DNA from: Alkaliphilus flagellatus
Lineage (GTDB): Bacteria; Bacillota; Clostridia; Peptostreptococcales; Natronincolaceae
Direction of reading: 5' to 3'
Length of the DNA: 64,000 nucleotides
NCBI RefSeq assembly: GCF_018919215.1
Contig: NZ_JAHLQK010000004.1
Coordinates: forward strand, 1-64,000
The notes beneath the pieces were generated by a model that had not been told where the DNA came from, did no database searches, and saw nothing but the letters and a program-made list of their open reading frames with translations. Below, piece after piece: positions 25,981-33,687 of the stretch. The position numbers were made by a program, and so were the translations under genes. The number at the start of each line of letters is the position of its first letter. The first letter of the stretch is position 1.

Positions 25981-26295
25981 TTAGGCTACTTTTTTTATAA
26001 AATCTATCAAAAATGCACTGGCTGTAGTACTAAATAAACTTGATGTGAAATTAGCTATATTGTCTTTTATCAATTTCAAGAACTTATTTTTATCTTTTTC
26101 AACAATATAATCATAAGCTTCTATAGAAAATTCAAGTTCGTCTGATCCTTCAGGTAATTTCTTAATAATATTAAGAAATTCAGACTTTAATACATCCCAT
26201 TTAATATCATCTTCATTGTTCATTAAATAAGTTCTAACAACATTATTTTTTCCAATTGTAACAACAGAATTAACAATACTTGTATTTTTCATCAT
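25981..26295 (-). CDS. small protein with N-terminal RHIM-like motif, candidate effector
   Basis: This 104-aa protein starts MMKNTSIVNSVVTIGKNNVV, where VTIGKNNVV fits the RHIM core pattern (V/I)-x-(I/V)-G-x-x-N-x-(hydrophobic) with Thr in place of the usual Gln. An acidic helical part follows (LKSEFLNIIKKLPEG, EAYDYIVEKDKNKFLKLIK), and the C-terminal NFTSSLFSTTASAFLIDFIK segment could be an amphipathic or membrane helix. The ATGA overlap with the upstream gene means translational coupling. Its function is inferred only from the shared motif. Confidence 0.6.
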   Translation of the reverse strand: MMKNTSIVNSVVTIGKNNVVRTYLMNNEDDIKWDVLKSEFLNIIKKLPEGSDELEFSIEAYDYIVEKDKNKFLKLIKDNIANFTSSLFSTTASAFLIDFIKKVA

Positions 26296-26810
26296 GCTAT
26301 TATCTCCTCACTAGAATTTTTATCAATTATAACTTTATTTTGTTCACCGATAGTAACAACAGAATTTTGAAAGTCAATAGTAGCAATTGATTTATTGTTG
26401 TTAAAACAATCTTTTAATACATCAATTATATTGTATAAAAAGTCCTTATCCTTACAAATAATCGAAAAATTAAATCCTGAGTTTAATTGAATTCTTAAGA
26501 TGTCTCCTCTATTAGCATTCCTCTCATAAACTTTGTAGCCTAAATATATACCTATACCTGAAAAAAGAAATCCTATGAACTTCATATTATTACTACCAAA
26601 ACTTATAAAAATTAGACCTATTAATATGATTATTGGAATATACGTGGGAACTGGTCGTTTAGCGGCTGGATATATAGATACCTGAGATATATTGCTAATT
26701 TGAATTAAATTATTTTCAAAAGTTAAAATGTTATCTTTAATTTTAAAAACAGGTGTATCAATTTCCTTTTCTTCTTTGTTATTAAAATTAAAAAATCTTT
26801 CAATATTCAT
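26292..26810 (-). CDS. DUF6232-like membrane protein with C-terminal RHIM-like motif
   Basis: This 172-aa protein has an N-terminal beta-rich part (PVFKIKDNILTFENNLIQIS, then ISQVSIYPAAKRPVP), two adjacent membrane spans (about 58-90) and a cytosolic part resembling DUF6232 proteins (FNFSIICKDKDFLYNIIDVL). The C-terminal tail carries NSVVTIGEQNKVI, nearly the same as the N-terminus of the next gene's product. A membrane sensor with a C-terminal motif coupled to a partner with the matching N-terminal motif is the layout of amyloid-signalling pairs. The family assignment is from memory of its sequence pattern. Confidence 0.6.
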   Translation of the reverse strand: MNIERFFNFNNKEEKEIDTPVFKIKDNILTFENNLIQISNISQVSIYPAAKRPVPTYIPIIILIGLIFISFGSNNMKFIGFLFSGIGIYLGYKVYERNANRGDILRIQLNSGFNFSIICKDKDFLYNIIDVLKDCFNNNKSIATIDFQNSVVTIGEQNKVIIDKNSSEEIIA

Positions 26811-27110
26811 AGCTTCTCCCCCCTAAATTTCGTCAATTTTATTGTTATAATCATATAACTGTATATAAGTTGCTATTATAGATACATTTTCTACAAAATA
26901 TATTAACTTTCCTTTAATAAAAGATCGCAATTATCGACAAAATTCTGTTCTATAAACATTGACTAATTCGCTATACATTATGGCTATTTAACTCAAAATA
27001 AAAAGTATTCAAATGAACAGTTCCTGTTAAATAATTTTTTTACAAATATATTAGATCTATGACTTGTTCACAGTTCTATCAGATTTACAATTTCATATTA
27101 GTCATAAAAA

Positions 27111-27131
27111 AGAAGCTAAATTTTAGCCTCT
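27111..27131 (-). terminator. Terminator, AGAAGCTA type (second copy)
   Basis: Minus strand GAGGCTAAA, AATTTAGCTTC, then TTTTTTATG. The core is nearly identical to the terminator at 24,365. The surrounding 26,811-27,246 shows no other gene. Confidence 0.6.
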
Positions 27132-27246
27132 ATATCTAATACATTAATTTCATAATTTTATATTTCTAAATCCCAATCTTCCTCTGATAAATCTTCTTTG
27201 TTTTTCATATATTTTCATAATAGCACTATTCTTAGTTGCTATCGTT

Positions 27247-27555
27247 TTAATAAAATTCCTCTGCTTCCTTCATGATAGGTTTAGTAATTTTCTTGAATAT
27301 TTCTATCATTTTATCATAATCACAATTAAAAGCCTCTACACTTGCTTCTATCATTTCAATGTCTGATATATCTGAAAAATCAACACTGTATACTACAAAT
27401 AGTATGCTTTTTAACTATTCTTTTTTTCATTTCTTCAAAACTTACCTCATCAGATAAATATAATCTAAGTCTTTCTTTATCTTCTCAGTTAAAGGCATTC
27501 CTTCCATTGCCATAGTTCCGTTAACTTTTTTAATAATCTGCTCTATATTCTTCAC
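27247..27555 (-). pseudogene. decayed VbhA antitoxin / Fic toxin remnant
   Basis: From a GTG (27555, SD AAGGAG) the frame gives IIKKVNGTMAMEGMPLTE. After a one-base frameshift it gives DKERLRLYLSDEVSFEEMKK, the VbhA-type antitoxin pattern that normally blocks a Fic AMP-transferase. Further on, another frame reads FSDISDIEMIEASVEAF and YDKMIEIFKKI, like the C-terminus of a Fic/Doc protein. The Fic catalytic HPFxxGNG motif is missing. The pair therefore looks internally deleted and dead. Confidence 0.55.
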
Positions 27556-27824
27556 AATGCCACGCTCCTTCAAATAATACCTTAAGCATATTATACCGCA
27601 TTGAGTACTAACCTATATGTAAAAAACATCACTTAGAGCTACTCAATTTTTCCTTTCAATATCTACTTTTTTAATTTATAAATCCTATTCCTTTTATATA
27701 ATTGACTTTATAAAAATAATAAATAACCTAGACTCTAAATCTAACTTATTTATCATCTTTATAAAAATTAGTATTACAAGCTATCTATGGTTAGTAGATA
27801 TCATAATACTGCATATGCCCTCCT

Positions 27825-27905
27825 TTATAAGAAACATCGCAGTACTCCCCCACAATGTGGAAGCCACTCTCCAGGGGATCTCCTAGGACTAAGTGGAAGT
27901 ATCAT
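27825..27905 (-). CDS. putative leader-type ORF (26 aa)
   Basis: ATG 27905 follows CAGGAGG by a good spacing and encodes MILPLSPRRSPGEWLPHCGG and a short tail. The stop is followed at once by AAGGAGGGCAT and another ATG with only seven codons (27791-27814). The whole block is visibly richer in G+C than its surroundings. It could be a leader peptide of a lost gene, or an RNA element without coding function. Confidence 0.3.
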   Translation of the reverse strand: MILPLSPRRSPGEWLPHCGGVLRCFL

Positions 27906-28023
27906 TATTTTCCTCCTGTGGGTCATGGCGATTTAGCATAACCAATGCTAATTTCGGTGTTGTATGTGGGCTATTGAATAAAAAAACCAACCCGTCCACC
28001 AGCTCGCTTCCCTCTTCAGCCAC
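27889..28023 (-). CDS. putative small ORF overlapping the leader ORF (44 aa)
   Basis: From GTG 28023 the frame reads VAEEGSELVDGLVFLFNSPH, TTPKLALVMLNRHDPQEENN and DTST, then TAG. It overlaps the next ORF, whose SD lies inside it. There is no SD before the GTG, and TAG lies a few codons upstream, so it may be the tail of a broken gene. Just upstream on the same strand is ACCTTGAAAATTGAATA, which resembles rRNA boxA-type leaders. Function unknown. Confidence 0.28.
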   Translation of the reverse strand: MAEEGSELVDGLVFLFNSPHTTPKLALVMLNRHDPQEENNDTST

Positions 28024-28150
28024 AAGAGTAACGTACTTGCAATACTACCGATATTCAATTTTCAAGGTACAATTACTACAAAGTTAAAAATTTATATATT
28101 TAAATATGAGCGCTTTTATAAGCTCTGCATATATAAATTAAGGTTATTCA

Positions 28151-28169
28151 ATTAAACATATTGTTTAAT
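28151..28169. promoter_or_regulatory. Palindromic operator-like site 1
   Basis: ATTAAACA-TAT-TGTTTAAT, perfect 8-bp arms. It shares the TTAAAC/GTTTAA half-site with the palindrome at 28,412 and lies just past the end of the decayed XRE gene. Confidence 0.4.
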
Positions 28170-28188
28170 CAATTTTTAAAAAAATATC

Positions 28189-28368
28189 TTATAAACTTAC
28201 TTGGAAAATTTCAGATATTAAAATAGCAATTTCAATTGGTAATTTTCTTCTTTTTTATCATAAGAGTTATATCCTTGCGCTGAAATATTCACTATATTAG
28301 CCATTTGAGTTTGTGTAAGTTTATTTTTTCTCTAATAGTCTTCAATCCTTTCAAAATATCTACCCCAT
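28189..28368 (-). pseudogene. XRE-family HTH regulator, frameshifted
   Basis: With two frameshifts the minus strand reads ILKGLKTIREK, then NKLTQTQMANIVNISAQGYN, then KLPIEIAILISEIFQVSL. This is a complete small Cro/CI-type helix-turn-helix with the recognition helix preserved in sequence but not in frame. It is divergent from the intact XRE gene at 28,535, so the locus once had a two-regulator switch. Confidence 0.6.
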
Positions 28369-28411
28369 TTATAGTTCTAAATAATTTGTTAAACTTTATA
28401 TTTATTATATG

Positions 28412-28428
28412 TTAAACGATTCGTTTAA
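28412..28428. promoter_or_regulatory. Palindromic operator-like site 2 between divergent XRE genes
   Basis: TTAAACGA-T-TCGTTTAA, perfect 8-bp arms with one central base, placed between the divergent XRE reading frames. It is the likely autoregulatory operator of the XRE protein. Confidence 0.5.
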
Positions 28429-28534
28429 GTCAATAGCCTTTTAATTAAAAATTAATCTATTTGTTTAATTTCGATGCCAAATATATATGTTGTGTTATAT
28501 TTAAAATAAACAATGCGTTGAAAGAGGGATACTT

Positions 28535-28927
28535 ATGAAATTTGGACATACTCTTAGAAAACTTAGAGAAGAAAAAGACATATCTCAAGTTGAATTAGCT
28601 AAAAAACTGAATATAACTAGTCAATCTTTATCACAGTATGAGCTGAATAAAAGAATCCCCGATATCGAGATGATAAATAGACTTGCTGACTTTTTTGATG
28701 TCTCTGTAGACTATCTTCTTGGAAGAACTGATATTAAACAGCCTATCAAAGACATTATCAAAAATCAGAAGAAATATAATGGGTCTTCAGATGAAATTTC
28801 TAAAGAAATACGTAACTTATCTCCTGAAAGTCAAGAAGAATTAAAAAAGCTAATAGAGCTTTATAAAATTAGGGATATGCAAGATCGTAATTCTGAGCTT
28901 TCTGATGAATTAAGTAATACAGACTAA
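28535..28927 (+). CDS. XRE-family transcriptional regulator
   Basis: This 130-aa protein has an N-terminal Cro/CI-type HTH (about 5-62): LRKLREEKDISQVELAKKLN, ITSQSLSQYELNKRIPDIEM and DFFDVSVDYLLGRTD. A short helical C-terminal dimerisation region follows. SD AGAGGG precedes the ATG. It probably represses a mobile-element promoter through the TTAAAC-N-GTTTAA palindromes upstream. It is followed by its own terminator. Confidence 0.9.
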   Translation: MKFGHTLRKLREEKDISQVELAKKLNITSQSLSQYELNKRIPDIEMINRLADFFDVSVDYLLGRTDIKQPIKDIIKNQKKYNGSSDEISKEIRNLSPESQEELKKLIELYKIRDMQDRNSELSDELSNTD

Positions 28928-28983
28928 GGAAAAAGATTAATAATATAAAATATGATTTAATAAAGCTATTGAAAGGTAGATAA

Positions 28984-29014
28984 AAATATTATTCCGAAAG
29001 GAGTATATTTTTTT
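28984..29014 (+). terminator. Terminator after the XRE gene
   Basis: AATATTATTCC, loop GAAA, GGAGTATATT, then a T run on the plus strand. Confidence 0.6.
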
Positions 29015-29417
29015 ACCTTATTTCGAGTTCACATTTATTTGTGACATAAAAAACAATAGTTTTTCTTTCTCAGTAAATTGGTACAAGTAATGTATTCACT
29101 ATGATACAGCCAACGGATAGTGATATTTCACTTTTTAAACTTCTTATTTTATTATAGGCTTTAATAGATGTACAAAAATATTATTACATATTCTCGAAGG
29201 GTTTGCATAAAAACAGAAAGATTATTATTTCTATTGAAATCTTAGTTATAGATTATAGATTAAAAAATGATGTACGTTTCAAATAATAAATACTATAATC
29301 TTTTCTTAATATTCACCTTCTTTATTTAAATTTGTAGTAGTGATCTTTAGTTTGTTTTATGAATATAAAAAAACCGCCAAATTATATTTAAAATTAGACG
29401 GTTAGTAGTTCGGCCAT

Positions 29418-29446
29418 GTGAGCTTTTATGCTAGCTCACCTTTTTT
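29418..29446 (+). terminator. Orphan plus-strand terminator
   Basis: GTGAGCT, loop, AGCTCAC, then CTTTTTT on the plus strand, with no rightward gene before it. Between 29,015 and 29,417 I see no coding sequence or other signal. This may be left from a deleted gene. Confidence 0.5.
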
Positions 29447-29506
29447 ATTATTCAAGTATTGATTTTTAGTAAATTACTAATACTCAATCATTATCTTACT
29501 TTATTT

Positions 29507-31663
29507 TTATAAATTATTAATGGTTTTAACGACTTCATCTTTATACCATGTATAACCATTATCAGTCTCACTCAATAACAGTTTCATAAAAATATTCTCT
29601 TTTATTTTTTTATATAAAATATCATTGTTAATGGAAAATTTAATCACTGATTTTAACTCATTAATAGATATTGGTAGTATTAATAAATTATTAACTGGCT
29701 TATATTCTCTATCCTCTTTATCTTTCACATAATATGGATATTGTTTAAAGGCCCGATGAACAACGGCAACATTAGGATCTATATTAGGTGCTACAAAAAT
29801 ACAATATGAATTATCGCTTATCTCATATCTGTACTTTGCAAGATGGCGTGGTACTGGTTCCATTTCTAATTTTCTTTGATTTTCCTCATTAGTTAATGTT
29901 GCCTCTAATATTAGATCATGATCATCAAACTTAAATATAACATCAGCCATTCCCCCACCAGCATGCTGAACAGGCTTTAAATCATTATCAAAACTAAAAT
30001 TAGCAAATTTTATAGGATTTTGAGTGTAGTCTCCTAGAAGTAAAAAAGACTTCCAAACTAAATACTCAAAAACTGTAGGTATGTCTGCTTCTGTATCAAT
30101 TAATTCACGCAGCTTAGAATCCTTACGTTTTTCTATGAAGTTTAAGCAATTTATAATATTATCTGGCTCATTATTAAGTATACCTTCTCTAGTTACTTCA
30201 ATCATATTAATGACTTTTTTCTGCATAAACTTATCTTTAAGAAGATTTATCCATTGCCTATAATTGATATCTTCAGGTTTCTCTACATTAACTTTTTCAT
30301 CAGAAATATTCTCAATTTGACTGATGATATTTAAGGCTATTTCATTCATGTCCTCTTCAAGCAAGGCTGGTAATGTATAAGTATTATTATATAAATAGCT
30401 TTTATATTCATTTAAATTTAAAAACAACTTATTGATATTTGAATCATTCAATATTTTATTTACTAGTGTATAATAGAATTCACTTATTTTTAAAGCTTTT
30501 TCACCTTCAGCATAAGCACTTTCTAAGATATTAGACAACTTCAAATATCTTGTATTATGATCCGCATAATCTTTTAAATTATTTAAAATTTTAATGTACC
30601 ATAAGTGATCAAATATATTTAAAATAAACTTTTCAAAGTTCCTATCATATATAGTACTTTTAAAATGTTTAATAAGTAATTGATATTTTTCATTGTTCAG
30701 CGATTTTAAAACAGCCTTATTCGTAACGCCTAATACAACTTTTCTCCATTCTTTCTCTTGAGTACTAGATGTTTTTTCTATTGCAACAATTATAGAATCA
30801 ATGCTTTTCTTGCTAAGTTCAGTATCATCAATATTTAGCCATAATTCATACATGGAATAAAATAAATCATATAATTTAAGACTATACTCTTTTGATTTTC
30901 CATTGTCATCCATGTGAATTATTACATTTTTAATTTCTTCCTCGTTTGTATCTGTAAAATAATCTTCGATATTATTGATATTATCTAAAATATAATTTTT
31001 GATACGCCGTACATTGCTTAACATGTCTTTATGATTAATAAGATATGTTTTGATCCACTCATATTCATTAAATTCTCTTTGCGATTTATCTTTCCGATAT
31101 TTACGAATTGATTCCTTTCCATATTCAATTAAATCCTCACAAATAATTAAAGGTAGAATATATGCCATTTCATTATTTGAAAGATACTTAAACTCATCTA
31201 AAAACTTAAGAAATAATATGAAGGGATGTATTGCTTGTTCATCATTTGCAAAAAACTGCAACTTAAGTAATTGCTTCAAATATATATCTCCATCATTCTC
31301 TAAGAAATGATCTTCATCAAAACTAAAGTTCTTATTAGAAATTCTTAGTTTTGCTCTATCCAAAATCACCTGACCAACTTCTGTAATTTCTCTATCAACA
31401 GTAACAAGACCCAATTTCTCTAATGGTGAAGTTTTAAGTCTTGCAGCTTTAGAGGCATTTCTATCAGAAGTACTTGCATTTTCCATAAAACCAGATTTAT
31501 TCATTAAATCAAAAAATTCTCTCTGGTTATCACTCCATTTATATCCTTTCAGTTTAAACTCTTCTAATATAAGCAAGTATGACTCTATTTTTTCATACAA
31601 AGCACTTTCTCTAAAACCCGTATTCCCTATTACCCAACAATAGTGAGTAGAATTAATAACCAA
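29507..31663 (-). CDS. AlwI-family type II restriction endonuclease
   Basis: This 718-aa protein has an N-terminus YCWVIGNTGFRESALYEKI and a DNA-binding region KGYKWSDNQREFFDLM ... KTSPLEKLGLVTVDREITE, as in AlwI-type enzymes. A late nuclease motif HAGGGMADVIFKFDDHDLIL followed by EATLTNEENQ fits the PD-(D/E)xK/FokI-like core of this family. Such enzymes cut beside a short asymmetric site (AlwI itself recognises GGATC). The start is TTG 31663, 9 nt after AAGGAGG. It is the last gene of the RM operon, 24 nt after a related, damaged gene. Confidence 0.82.
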   Translation of the reverse strand: MVINSTHYCWVIGNTGFRESALYEKIESYLLILEEFKLKGYKWSDNQREFFDLMNKSGFMENASTSDRNASKAARLKTSPLEKLGLVTVDREITEVGQVILDRAKLRISNKNFSFDEDHFLENDGDIYLKQLLKLQFFANDEQAIHPFILFLKFLDEFKYLSNNEMAYILPLIICEDLIEYGKESIRKYRKDKSQREFNEYEWIKTYLINHKDMLSNVRRIKNYILDNINNIEDYFTDTNEEEIKNVIIHMDDNGKSKEYSLKLYDLFYSMYELWLNIDDTELSKKSIDSIIVAIEKTSSTQEKEWRKVVLGVTNKAVLKSLNNEKYQLLIKHFKSTIYDRNFEKFILNIFDHLWYIKILNNLKDYADHNTRYLKLSNILESAYAEGEKALKISEFYYTLVNKILNDSNINKLFLNLNEYKSYLYNNTYTLPALLEEDMNEIALNIISQIENISDEKVNVEKPEDINYRQWINLLKDKFMQKKVINMIEVTREGILNNEPDNIINCLNFIEKRKDSKLRELIDTEADIPTVFEYLVWKSFLLLGDYTQNPIKFANFSFDNDLKPVQHAGGGMADVIFKFDDHDLILEATLTNEENQRKLEMEPVPRHLAKYRYEISDNSYCIFVAPNIDPNVAVVHRAFKQYPYYVKDKEDREYKPVNNLLILPISINELKSVIKFSINNDILYKKIKENIFMKLLLSETDNGYTWYKDEVVKTINNL

Positions 31664-31687
31664 ATTTATTAACCTCCTTAAAATTGC

Positions 31688-32461
31688 CTAATAAGCTCTT
31701 CCGTCATCTGTTTTTAAAATATTGTCAATGGCAGCTTTACGGTTGTAATTAAAAGTTATTCTACCGTTATTAACGACTAAAAAAGTAGATGTCTTCATAT
31801 ACTTTACATTATTATCAAGATAATCATCATAATTATAATAATTGCTATAGGTTCTTAATAATTTCCTAGGATCTAACTGATCCTTTCTATATGAATCTAC
31901 AGCCATTATATGATTACTAATATCTTTATAATTATTTATAGTCATTCCAAATAAACGGAATTCAGATATAGATATTCCATCGGCAGAACTATATAGACTG
32001 TTTATCTCTTCTATTAAATGTAATATAGCTATAAATAGTTTAATATTTGCTCCTTCATCAATGTACTTCCATTGTTGCACTTGTAGATTCATAGCCTCTG
32101 AGTAGCTTATAGTACCGTTGATTAAATCCCAACCTATATTGGTGATTTCAACAAAACCTCTACTAGTATTTACAAACCCTAACTTTTCCAATGGATTCAA
32201 GGATGTTCTTCCCCTAATTCCGTAATCTTCTACTGCATACTTTGTAGAATAAAATATTTCTTTTGCTCGTTCATATGTCATAGATGGCAAAGAAAAATTT
32301 TTATGATTTATTTTTGACTTATACAATTTATTTTGTATGAGCCTAATTTGATATTCACACTGTGTATCATTGTTCCATCTCTTACCGTTTATATGTTAAC
32401 AAACATACAAAATCCTTTTAGGGTTTCTTACTGTCGTCTAAGCATTCCACAGTTTTGCCAC
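31688..32461 (-). pseudogene. second AlwI-like gene with two N-terminal stop codons
   Basis: From GTG 32461 (SD GAGGTG) the frame reads MAKLWNA, TAG (32438-32440), TTVRNPKRILYVC, TAA (32396-32398), then HINGKRWNNDTQCEYQIRLI and an open 234-codon frame to 31688. It matches the AlwI N-terminal pattern (WNxGNTTVRNP; PLEKLGFVN matching PLEKLGLVT of the downstream enzyme) but has no nuclease motif. It may be a decayed paralogue or a small DNA-binding subunit. A TTG at 32326 could restart translation of 212 aa but lacks an SD. Confidence 0.6.
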
Positions 32462-32652
32462 GGTTCCACACCTCATTCTTATATTCCAAAATCTAAAGTC
32501 ACTCCCATTATACTTCAGCAGCTCTACATCAATAATTATATAAAGGAAAAAATTATACTTAAAATTGATAGTAAGAACAATTGTATAAGAAACACATGTC
32601 CTAAACTTAAAACATATCTAAAACTTTTAAAAAAGATACTTCTTTCTAAATT

Positions 32653-33600
32653 TTAGCGATATCTACTTTTATTCATACTCCAATCATAAAAAAAGCTTTC
32701 ATCAAAATACTTTCTTTTATGATTAAGTTGCTTCAAATAATCTTTATCACTACTTTTATAATCCTTCATTTGTGTCATCCAATTTATAAATTCTTCGTAT
32801 GTTAAATTATACTTATATTCTTCTTTAATACCTTTTTCTACATCAAGATCAAGTATCTCCGAAATTCCAATACCATCTTCTATGCAATCACTATAGTTAA
32901 TAAGAAACAATCTTCCATTTAGTTTTTCTTTTACAGTCCAAAGACCAATGAATTTCTGACGGTTATCCTTTGGTTTTCCTGTCCAGCAGTATCTCATGGG
33001 ATGGGCAGTATAATTAGTTACGTAGCTTGTTTCATTTTTTAAAAACTCATAGATAATTGTTTCGCCTGTGGATTTTATATGTTGGAATAAGTCAAAGTCA
33101 AAACCTTTTGTGGTATATTCTCCTAGTAATTTTTTTGTTAGCTCTAAGCCATTATCATCATTTTCATCTATACAACAATTAATTTGTTTTAATGTATCTA
33201 ATACAAAAGTGTCAATGTTTTCTCCCCTAATAGAACCTAATATTTTTGATTTCTTTTCTTCACCATCCTTATTATTTATTTCAATAAATTTTTGTTGAAA
33301 TGTTTCAAAATCAGTTATAACAATTTTAAAACTTCCAGTACACTCTACATAAAAAATTTTTTTTAAGAATTTATCGTAAATTATAATTAATAAACAGGTG
33401 TCATTAATATTTGATGTATCATATAATGCTTTAAGCTTATTATAATAGTTATAATCTATATAATTTTCAGAAAACCTGTTCCCTTCGTTTTTAAAATTCT
33501 TAATAAATTCTTTAATATCGTCAACCATAAGAAATTCAAATATCATAAGCTTATCTTGTGATTTAATATATTGAACCCTATCAACTTGATATATAGACAG
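32653..33600 (-). CDS. conserved-looking protein of the RM operon, unknown function
   Basis: This protein of about 315 aa is soluble, without a recognised domain. A C-terminal block (GFDFDLFQHIKSTGETIIYE, then TAHPMRYCWTGK and GRLFLINYSD) has the alternating acidic pattern of some nuclease-like folds, but no catalytic site can be named. A perfect SD (AAGGAGG) lies 7 nt before a CTG at 33600. The only upstream in-frame start (GTG 33618) precedes that SD, so CTG is the likely initiator. It sits between the methyltransferases and the restriction genes, suggesting an accessory RM role. Confidence 0.6.
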   Translation of the reverse strand: MSIYQVDRVQYIKSQDKLMIFEFLMVDDIKEFIKNFKNEGNRFSENYIDYNYYNKLKALYDTSNINDTCLLIIIYDKFLKKIFYVECTGSFKIVITDFETFQQKFIEINNKDGEEKKSKILGSIRGENIDTFVLDTLKQINCCIDENDDNGLELTKKLLGEYTTKGFDFDLFQHIKSTGETIIYEFLKNETSYVTNYTAHPMRYCWTGKPKDNRQKFIGLWTVKEKLNGRLFLINYSDCIEDGIGISEILDLDVEKGIKEEYKYNLTYEEFINWMTQMKDYKSSDKDYLKQLNHKRKYFDESFFYDWSMNKSRYR

Positions 33601-33661
33601 ATTATTACCTCCTTCCACTATGTACCATATACTCTATTATACATTAAATTAAATATAAAAA

Positions 33662-33683
33662 AACCCCTATCATTATTGGGGTT
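33662..33683 (-). terminator. Terminator after the second methyltransferase
   Basis: Minus strand AACCCC, 10-nt loop, GGGGTT, then TTTTTATATTT. It separates the methyltransferase pair from the downstream restriction genes, so methylation can be expressed independently. Confidence 0.7.
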
Positions 33684-33687
33684 AGCT

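Noticed and set aside
27893-28087. Plus-strand 64-codon ORF
   Set aside because: No SD, and it is antisense to a block whose minus strand carries SDs and short ORFs; treated as a shadow.
32327-32560. Resemblance to a TnpB/IS605 omega-RNA end (GTGGAACCGTGG, ACTGTGGAATGCTTAG)
   Set aside because: The same bases translate in one frame into the N-terminus of an AlwI-like nuclease continuous with the downstream frame apart from two stop codons, which explains them better.
32333-32656. Plus-strand 107-codon ORF
   Set aside because: Low-complexity, no SD, and antisense to the damaged AlwI-like gene.
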